Shown: positions 58,501 to 64,000 of the stretch, in pieces
Numbering within the stretch: position 1 is the first letter of the stretch
How the letters are laid out: every line of letters starts with the position of its first letter
NCBI GenBank assembly: GCA_947044365.1
Contig: OX345636.1
Coordinates: 43,717,537-43,781,536, forward strand
Length of the DNA stretch: 64,000 bases
Direction: 5' to 3'
Origin: Petrosia ficiformis
Lineage: Eukaryota > Porifera > Demospongiae > Haplosclerida > Petrosiidae
Notes under the pieces: generated by a model
Told to the model about the DNA's origin: nothing
The model's input: only the letters and a program-made list of their open reading frames with translations
Database searches by the model: none
Program-made: the position numbers and the translations under genes

Positions 58501-59123
58501 TCAAATGACTGCTCAGCAGTTAGTGGTATACTGGGAACATTGGTTAGCATTCTTGCTGTTGCTCTGATAGGATGTATTATTGCAATAATATTCCTCATTG
58601 TATTGTACATAAAGCAAAGGTTTGTGCAAACATGGTTAATAATGTGTCTAGAACATTTATTAATTGTTCTAGAAATTCAGTTCATTCAAAACCATGGACA
58701 ATGAAGTAAGACAGCACAATAACATGTATGCCTTATAATATTCATGAAGAAATTATCCATGTACAGGACCCAGAAAGAGGATAGTTGCTCAGTATACATG
58801 GAAATGTCTCTTGATAAAATGTAATGAAACAGATACAAATCTATATATTTCTAATTATACTGAATATATATACAGGAACCAGAAAGAGGATTGTGGTTCA
58901 GTGTACATGGAAATGCATATGGCTCTTGATATGAAAAGTAAGAAAAGAGATCAAAATCTAAAAATCCTTGTCAGTTTGGGTTTTACAACACACCTAATTA
59001 CTCCACAGATCCAGTGACAAGATAGAGATGCAAGAGTGTGAAATATATCATCTACAAAAGACCACAACTCCTAATGCATTAATCTGTGATGAATCTGGTG
59101 TCCCTATCTATGAGACTGTATAA
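55570..59123 (+). CDS. Ig/FN3 single-pass receptor with tyrosine-motif tail (full copy)
   Basis: Exons: 55700-56074, 56127-56438, 56491-56766, 57028-57288, 57342-57632, 57690-58019, 58128-58163, 58230-58298, 58490-58619, 58673-58705, 58767-58820, 59009-59123 (760 aa from exon 2 on). A likely signal-peptide exon is 55570-55638 (MLTSLLILYVCVCTVVDIVL), but its donor is phase 0 while exon 2 needs phase 1, so the true first exon or splice is unresolved. Order: Cys-containing N-terminal domain, Ig-like domain (IHCVVTG...HYHKCNA), four FN3 repeats, Ser/Thr stalk, membrane helix (LVSILAVALIGCIIAIIFLI), tail with VYMEM (YxxM, an SH2-binding type for PI3-kinase) and final IYETV. Optional exon 58876-58937 duplicates the VYMEM exon. 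Cell-surface recognition or adhesion receptor by architecture; ligand unknown. Many N-glycosylation sites. Confidence 0.82.
58876..58937 (+). other. Duplicated VYMEM tail exon, phase-breaking
   Basis: Copy of exon 58767-58820 encoding NQKEDCGSVYMEMHMALDMK. It is 62 nt, so including it shifts the last exon and ends the protein at a TAG soon after (KNPVTR). Its inclusion would remove the terminal IYETV motif; skipping it restores the frame. Confidence 0.6.
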
Positions 59124-59880
59124 CAGGAAGATTTTAAAATTAAAATGTAATAAATTAAAATGGCTTTTGTATAGTACATTGATGAGAATCATCAATATTT
59201 TTTTGCAACATATTTGTAATTACACACTGCACTTCATATTTATGCATGATTATGAGTACAGTTAATATGATATAGTTAAATTTTGGTATATAAGATATAT
59301 TATATTGATTGTGTAAAACATTTGTGATAATCTCACCTTGCCACAAAGCATAGACAGAGGTGTAATTGTCTGTCTGTCTATTAGTGGAAAATAAGAATGT
59401 TGATCAGAACATATAGCAATGTAATTATAATTATTATATATAATATATATAATTATATATATGATGCTGCACAATTCTAAACTCTTCAATCAATTTTAAA
59501 ATTAGCTCAAGTATAATTATTATTCATAGTACTAAATTAAAACACAAACACTGAATTATATAGGAATAGAGAAGTATTGATATTGTGTATAATTATAGTA
59601 CTGTAGGTGCCAGTACAAAAGTTCACACACATGTATCATCTATTCCAAAAATAATGATTTGTGTTGATTATTTTTGTTATTTCTAAATCAGAGATCGGGT
59701 ATCTTTGGGGGTAGGGGTTATTGCTATAATAATTACTATAATTTATAATATTACGTAATGATTAATTTTGACAACGTAACTACGTGTACCGCGAGTGGTA
59801 GGTGCGCATGCGCAAACTTAAATTGATTGACAAGAATTAATTAATGGTTTTTCTTTATGTGTAATTTATTGTTTGATATA
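59124..59880. other. Intergenic, no gene seen
   Basis: AT-rich spacer between the receptor gene and the 3' end of the retrotransposon. TA tract at 59437-59461. One GC-richer spot, GTAGGTGCGCATGCGCAAAC (59799-59818), is palindromic at its centre. Confidence 0.5.
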
Positions 59881-60253
59881 AAAATATATAAAACTCCCCT
59901 AAAAAGGGGAATGGGCCACACCTGGAGATACTGCAATACCAGGGCAACCCTTGGAATGGGGGAAGCAAGCTTCACACTCCATCCCGAAATACAAAAATTG
60001 GGTTAATAGCTTGAGGACACATGGTCCTCATTCGAGCTATTAAACTCGAAAGAACAGTATACCTTCATCCGTCAGGTCTGCAGACAAGTCTACAAAACCC
60101 GTTGGGAGCCCTTCTCTGACAGAAGCCAGAGGTCACCCGCGAGGATGGGGGCCTCGTAGAACATAAGAGATGATTCTACGGTTTGTGCGGAGTGTTTCAA
60201 CCATGAGTAAGGTTGATCACTCCAGAATTTGAAGGCGCTCAAGAGAGCTTGAT
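59881..60253 (-). other. 3' UTR of the non-LTR retrotransposon
   Basis: Higher-GC sequence downstream of the ORF, containing hairpins (CCCCTAAAAAGGGG at 59896-59909; AATAGCTTGAGGAC and CTCGAGCTATT-like partners around 60005-60040). The composition switch at about 59880 marks the 3' junction; the genomic side is TA-rich, so a tail cannot be told apart. Confidence 0.65.
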
Positions 60254-63157
60254 CTAATGGCGTTGATTTGCCCTTCCCAACTGGGCATGTAACCGATTCC
60301 GGGAGGCCCACACGGAGTAACTCCCGGCTATCGCATCACGGCAGCAGAGTCTCTTAAACAAGGGCTCGTACTTACGACCTATCCCCAATTGCTTGAGAAC
60401 AGCGTCGTTTTCCGAAACCCAAGTTCCCAAGGTTCCAACAATGAAACCATCGAGCAGAGTCTCATAGCCTCTCTCCTCCAGCTTTGCCCTGATGGCAGAG
60501 TACTTTTCCCTCTTGCGGTCACGCGAGGCTTGGAGATTATCTCCAGTCTCACAGGGTACCGCAACATCAACCAGGTAGGCCTTTTTTGATGTTTCAGAAT
60601 CTGAGGGCAAAATGACAATGTCAGGCCTTAAAAGTCCCTCGCAACCGGGGACACACTGGTCGAGGTACTTAGTACCAAGCCTGTCAGGGATTGCCTTGAC
60701 AAGTCGACTAACGAGCTTGTCGTGCCGCTCTTTCATTGCGGGCATGTTCCTCTTACAGACACTCAAACAGTGCTCCTGCGTCTCAATACTGCTCCCACAA
60801 CCTCTACAGTATGCTTCATGTACTGGCTTACCCAGTTTCAGTTTTTGGGAAGCTACTGGCAGTTGATTCAGCCGAGCCTTGACTGCGAACCGATATTCTC
60901 TATAACGGAGATACTTACAGTTACGCAGCCAATAGTTGGACTCAGGCGTCTTGCTGAAAGAGTGAGCAAGCCCACCCTGTTCCGCAAGACTCGTCCAACG
61001 TTGCAGCCAGTGTTTGGATCTCCCATCACGGAGTCTCCTAAGGAGGTTCTCACGCAAATGAGAGTCCAACACCTGGTCTGCTATAGTGATGGAGCTTGGG
61101 GGACAGTTTTCACCACCACCACACAAGCGAACATTTCTGTCGGAGCAGAATGCTTTGACTCTGCTCCATATCGTTGACACATCACTATACTTTACTCGGG
61201 CACTAGAGAGCTGACCAGATAGATACCTCCATCTGTCCTCCGGACCTTCCACACCCCCACATCGCTTCAGAATAGTCAAATTCAGGGAGTGCTGTGCCAT
61301 CTCCCTAATCAACGGATCGGGAGAGGTTAGCATCTTGACTGCTTGCGTTATCATCAGTGAACCTAGTTCATCTTCAATGCAACGCAGTCCAAGTCCACCC
61401 GAAGTCATTGACGTATAGAAGAAAGCATCGCACGTCCTCTGTGGCAAGCCAAGAGAACGCTTGATGCAACTCCTTACGTGACGATCCAACAACTTGGCCC
61501 ACTTTTTATGGGCAAGTGTCGTCCTGAGCACGTAGTCTAACTTGGGCATGACGAAATCCCTGAAAGCCTCGAGCTTCATCCAGTCAGCCAAAGGCGACTG
61601 GAATACACTCTCGACGTCCATTTTGAAGTCTTTGGACAGCTGGTCCAGGTGAGCTTCAGGGTTTGCACCGAGTAACACACCCAGATGTCGGTATCGATCT
61701 TCCCATTTCATTACAGGAATAGTATTCCCGTTCAGAGTAAATGTGGAGGGAAAGACGATCCTCTTACCGGACACATAGCCTGTAGACAACGATGCACACT
61801 TGGTGACGTTGAAACAGAGTCCGGCCCAGCTGGCAAACTCCTCAATCCGAGCAATCATAGCCCTGATGGCAGCATCAGTTTTAGCAACAATTGTCAGATC
61901 GTCGGCATAAGCCAAGGACTTGACTTCGAATAAGCCTTTCCCGAAGGAGTACCCCTCGGCAGGACATGACATGATGCCACGTAAAAGGCCTTCGATAGCA
62001 ATGTTGAATACCAGAGGGCTAAGGGGGCAACCCTGTTTTACCCCCCTCGCCTGAGGGATCGAGTCAGTCATATTATTGTCCCCAGAGAGGACTCTAAAAG
62101 ACGACCCCTGATAGATATCGCGGACGATATCTATTATTTCTCCGGGCACCCCTACTTGTCTCATGGAGAACCACAGCAGGTCATGAGGGATTGACCCGAA
62201 GGCATTCTTGAGATCAAACCAAACGGAATACAAAGATTTGTGATTCCGCCTGGCATCCTCCATCAAGGATCGCAACAGAAAGGCATGCTCGCTACATCCC
62301 TCACCGGGCATGAAACCTTTCTGGCATGGAGAGATGATCTCTGCCTCACTAGCCCAAGTCGCTAGTCTCTTTGCCCACAGGGCAGCATAGATCTTGTATA
62401 CTGCATTCTGCAGGGAGATCGGCCGCCAATTGCTTGGTACCGATTTATCTCCCTTTTTGTAGAGCAAGATGGTAGTGCTCTCTTTCCAGGACTTGGGTAT
62501 TCTTTTATGGAGACGACAGATCTCCAGAATTTTGGCAAGAATAGAGCCACTCGGATCAATTGCTTTCCACACTTTGTATGGTAGGCGATCCGGTCCTGGG
62601 GCAGAATTTCCTGGCAGGCGTTTCAGCTGGTGTTTGACTTCCTGCGCCGAAATAGGGACAGAGTCCCATTCGGGAGGATTGTCTCCAGCTTTAAGAGACT
62701 CCGTCAACCACTGAGGAGGATTTTCCATTGTATTTGTACTTTCAGCGTATTCTTTTTGGAAATGACTTGTGAGCGTTTCCAGCGGAATATCACACCGTGG
62801 ACCATCTCGTCCCTCCAAAAGTTCCCTCACACAAGCCTTCCTATTTGTTAAGAACAATTTCTGAAGGCGTTGTGCATCAGCCCCATTATATTGTCTCCTA
62901 GCCAACACACGGCGACGGGACCTAGCAGGATGGTTCCGACTATTGCGGCCTGCATTTTGGGCCGCCCCGTTGTGCTGACCGGATTTTTGTGACTTAGACT
63001 GTTGGGCTGTGCTGGGACCAGCAGAAGAACTCTGTGGTCCATTTGCATAGGGATGTTGCAGGAACGACTGAGTGCGTCTGTTCGTGTGTCTCTGATAGTA
63101 AGACAGCATTACCTGTTTCTTCCTCTGGAACACTTTTAGGAACAGAGGGGGACACAT
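60254..63157 (-). CDS. Non-LTR retrotransposon polyprotein: reverse transcriptase and restriction-like endonuclease
   Basis: ORF of 967 aa. Residues 30-90 are Gln/Ser/Arg-rich. RT spans about 180-500 with WRPISLQNAVYKIYA, FDLKNAF (Asp315), QGCPLSPLVFNIAIEG and AYADDL (Asp419, Asp420), so all catalytic Asp residues are kept. The C-terminus has a CCHC-type finger (CRGC...HCLSVC, about 784-801) followed by a PD-(D/E)xK nuclease: RPDIVI (Asp846), LVDVAVP (Asp864) and KREKY. This RT plus C-terminal REL-endonuclease layout defines the R2/NeSL-like branch, which reverse-transcribes its RNA at a nicked target. It is not in rDNA here. The frame is open to its end, so the copy is young. The N-terminal DNA-binding part would lie in the upstream overlapping frame. 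Codon use and GC are clearly different from host genes. Confidence 0.93.
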   Translation of the reverse strand: MCPPLFLKVFQRKKQVMLSYYQRHTNRRTQSFLQHPYANGPQSSSAGPSTAQQSKSQKSGQHNGAAQNAGRNSRNHPARSRRRVLARRQYNGADAQRLQKLFLTNRKACVRELLEGRDGPRCDIPLETLTSHFQKEYAESTNTMENPPQWLTESLKAGDNPPEWDSVPISAQEVKHQLKRLPGNSAPGPDRLPYKVWKAIDPSGSILAKILEICRLHKRIPKSWKESTTILLYKKGDKSVPSNWRPISLQNAVYKIYAALWAKRLATWASEAEIISPCQKGFMPGEGCSEHAFLLRSLMEDARRNHKSLYSVWFDLKNAFGSIPHDLLWFSMRQVGVPGEIIDIVRDIYQGSSFRVLSGDNNMTDSIPQARGVKQGCPLSPLVFNIAIEGLLRGIMSCPAEGYSFGKGLFEVKSLAYADDLTIVAKTDAAIRAMIARIEEFASWAGLCFNVTKCASLSTGYVSGKRIVFPSTFTLNGNTIPVMKWEDRYRHLGVLLGANPEAHLDQLSKDFKMDVESVFQSPLADWMKLEAFRDFVMPKLDYVLRTTLAHKKWAKLLDRHVRSCIKRSLGLPQRTCDAFFYTSMTSGGLGLRCIEDELGSLMITQAVKMLTSPDPLIREMAQHSLNLTILKRCGGVEGPEDRWRYLSGQLSSARVKYSDVSTIWSRVKAFCSDRNVRLCGGGENCPPSSITIADQVLDSHLRENLLRRLRDGRSKHWLQRWTSLAEQGGLAHSFSKTPESNYWLRNCKYLRYREYRFAVKARLNQLPVASQKLKLGKPVHEAYCRGCGSSIETQEHCLSVCKRNMPAMKERHDKLVSRLVKAIPDRLGTKYLDQCVPGCEGLLRPDIVILPSDSETSKKAYLVDVAVPCETGDNLQASRDRKREKYSAIRAKLEERGYETLLDGFIVGTLGTWVSENDAVLKQLGIGRKYEPLFKRLCCRDAIAGSYSVWASRNRLHAQLGRANQRH

Positions 63158-64000
63158 CTTGTTCCAATGACACAGGAGGAGTTAGGGCAATATAACCCGT
63201 TTCTCCATCCAGGCCACTGGTGTGATCAGAGAAAATGTTCCGCTCCAGACCCAGGACAGCATGATCTGTTTCCTGGCTATTGAGCCTGACGGCATCACCC
63301 GTTTCAGAGCTCAGAGGAGGTGTCTTGGTGGTAGTAACAGACACCAATAGTCCATTAGTAGGACTAAGGGAGACATCCCTCACATAATGTGAGTTGCCAG
63401 CTGGTCCATGGTGCAGGGCTAAGTGGACACCATAACTCTGGCGGTCTCTATTAGGGGAGCTATGTTCACTAAGAGAATCATTGTGTACAGTAGTTACCAT
63501 CTCATTACTGATCCGGCTAGACTGAGACACTTCTCTAGCGATTACCAGCTCATTACTGAGTCGGCAAGACTGGACCTCACCATCAGAAGGATCCCCCCCA
63601 GTGTTTGTCAGCTCATTGCTGAGCAGACTAGACTGAAGGATTTCACCAGTGGTTACCAACTCATCACTGAGCCGATTAGACTGGCTATCCCCCTGACGGG
63701 TTTCGGTAACAGGCTGTAGAACTCCATCCTGGGAATATCCGGCCTCATCAAATGGAGAACCCATTCTCTGAGCATTCCCATTGCACCTCAACACATCCTG
63801 GGAATATCCGGCCTCATTGAGCGGAAGATCCGTTCTCTGAGCATTCCCATTGCACCTCAACACATCCTGGGAATATCCGGCCTCATCGAATGGAGAATCC
63901 ATTCTCTGAGCATTCCCATTACACTTCCAGCGATCCTTAGGGAACTTCGATCTGAAGTTCTGGATCTGGCGCACAGATAGGTTAAGCGCTCTGGCTATTG
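62994..64000 (-). CDS. Upstream overlapping ORF of the retrotransposon (partial, runs off the window)
   Basis: Open from the right window edge to a stop at 62994-62996; it overlaps the polyprotein ORF by 164 nt in a different frame (+1 relative shift). At the edge it reads ARALNLSVRQIQNFRSKF, a helix-turn-helix or homeodomain-like pattern. Then come three copies of a repeat (CNGNAQRMDSPFDEAGYSQD), a set of RLSNELVTT-type repeats and four ETGxAV motifs, the last (ETGNAVLLSE) at about 63090-63119, inside the overlap. The frame therefore looks genuinely used down to about 63090. Either the element makes a fusion by frameshifting, or one indel near 63070-63120 has split a single long ORF. Confidence 0.72.
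   Translation of the reverse strand, partial: IARALNLSVRQIQNFRSKFPKDRWKCNGNAQRMDSPFDEAGYSQDVLRCNGNAQRTDLPLNEAGYSQDVLRCNGNAQRMGSPFDEAGYSQDGVLQPVTETRQGDSQSNRLSDELVTTGEILQSSLLSNELTNTGGDPSDGEVQSCRLSNELVIAREVSQSSRISNEMVTTVHNDSLSEHSSPNRDRQSYGVHLALHHGPAGNSHYVRDVSLSPTNGLLVSVTTTKTPPLSSETGDAVRLNSQETDHAVLGLERNIFSDHTSGLDGETGYIALTPPVSLEQDVSPSVPKSVPEEETGNAVLLSETHEQTHSVVPATSLCKWTTEFFCWSQHSPTV
63725..63930 (-). repeat. Coding tandem repeat in the upstream retrotransposon ORF
   Basis: Three units of 69-72 bp with TGGGAATATCCGGCCTCAT and CTCTGAGCATTCCCATTGCA in the same order; in-frame, encoding NAQRMDSPFDEAGYSQD and variants. Confidence 0.9.

Noticed and set aside
60389..62851. Several plus-strand ORFs
   Set aside because: Antisense shadows of the GC-richer retrotransposon polyprotein.
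1..64000. CRISPR array, bacterial operon or phage-type system
   Set aside because: Spliced genes and SECIS show eukaryotic DNA. Tandem repeats seen are contiguous, without unique spacers.

Overview
The window looks like nuclear DNA of a demosponge, most like an Amphimedon-type genome. This is an inference from AT-richness, compact genes with many short GT-AG introns, a dense load of small inverted-repeat elements, and metazoan gene content. All coding models below were assembled by eye from exon frames, splice sites and phases, with no homology search.

Layout. (1) 1-1656 (+): 3' part of a fatty-acid-amide-hydrolase-type amidase, open at the left edge. (2) 1976-17544 (-): a 28-exon gene whose phases all fit and whose exons sum to 4,680 nt (1,559 aa). 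It encodes an N-terminal kelch propeller, a long coiled coil, a ZU5 domain, a Ser/Thr/Asp-rich linker made of duplicated exons, a beta-rich segment and a helical, CARD-like C-terminus. Its introns hold many MITEs, one carrying a captured HIRAN-like fragment. (3) 18033-19650: a DNA transposon with inverted ends whose 232-aa ORF keeps only the tail of a DDE transposase. (4) 21157-27995 (-): a complete ABHD11-type hydrolase, transcribed away from (5) 28115-32104 (+): selenoprotein M, with an in-frame UGA in a CGGU motif and a convincing SECIS hairpin just after the stop codon. The two start codons are 119 bp apart. (6) 35220-48815 (-): a complete 8-exon GH79 heparanase with both catalytic glutamates; its introns hold piggyBac-like and other MITEs and two perfect palindromes. 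(7) 50720-59123 (+): a tandem cluster of Ig/FN3 single-pass receptors. One gene is near complete; two copies are rearranged or truncated. Their cytoplasmic tails carry tyrosine motifs (ITIM-like or YxxM). (8) 59880-64000 (-): a non-LTR retrotransposon with reverse transcriptase and a restriction-like endonuclease, plus an overlapping upstream ORF in another frame.

Two structures link regions. A roughly 1.08-kb sequence occurs in inverted orientation at 42838-43910 and 49620-50709, enclosing the promoter and first two exons of heparanase, and its right arm ends about 10 bp before the truncated receptor copy. A repeat family of about 470 bp, with CCCTATGATTGCTTT inside both ends, recurs at least six times and supplies the pyrimidine tract of a heparanase splice acceptor.

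Best candidates for something undescribed are the kelch / coiled-coil / ZU5 / CARD-like protein and the mosaic receptor cluster. Selenoprotein M is the best-supported finding that a standard annotation would misread.
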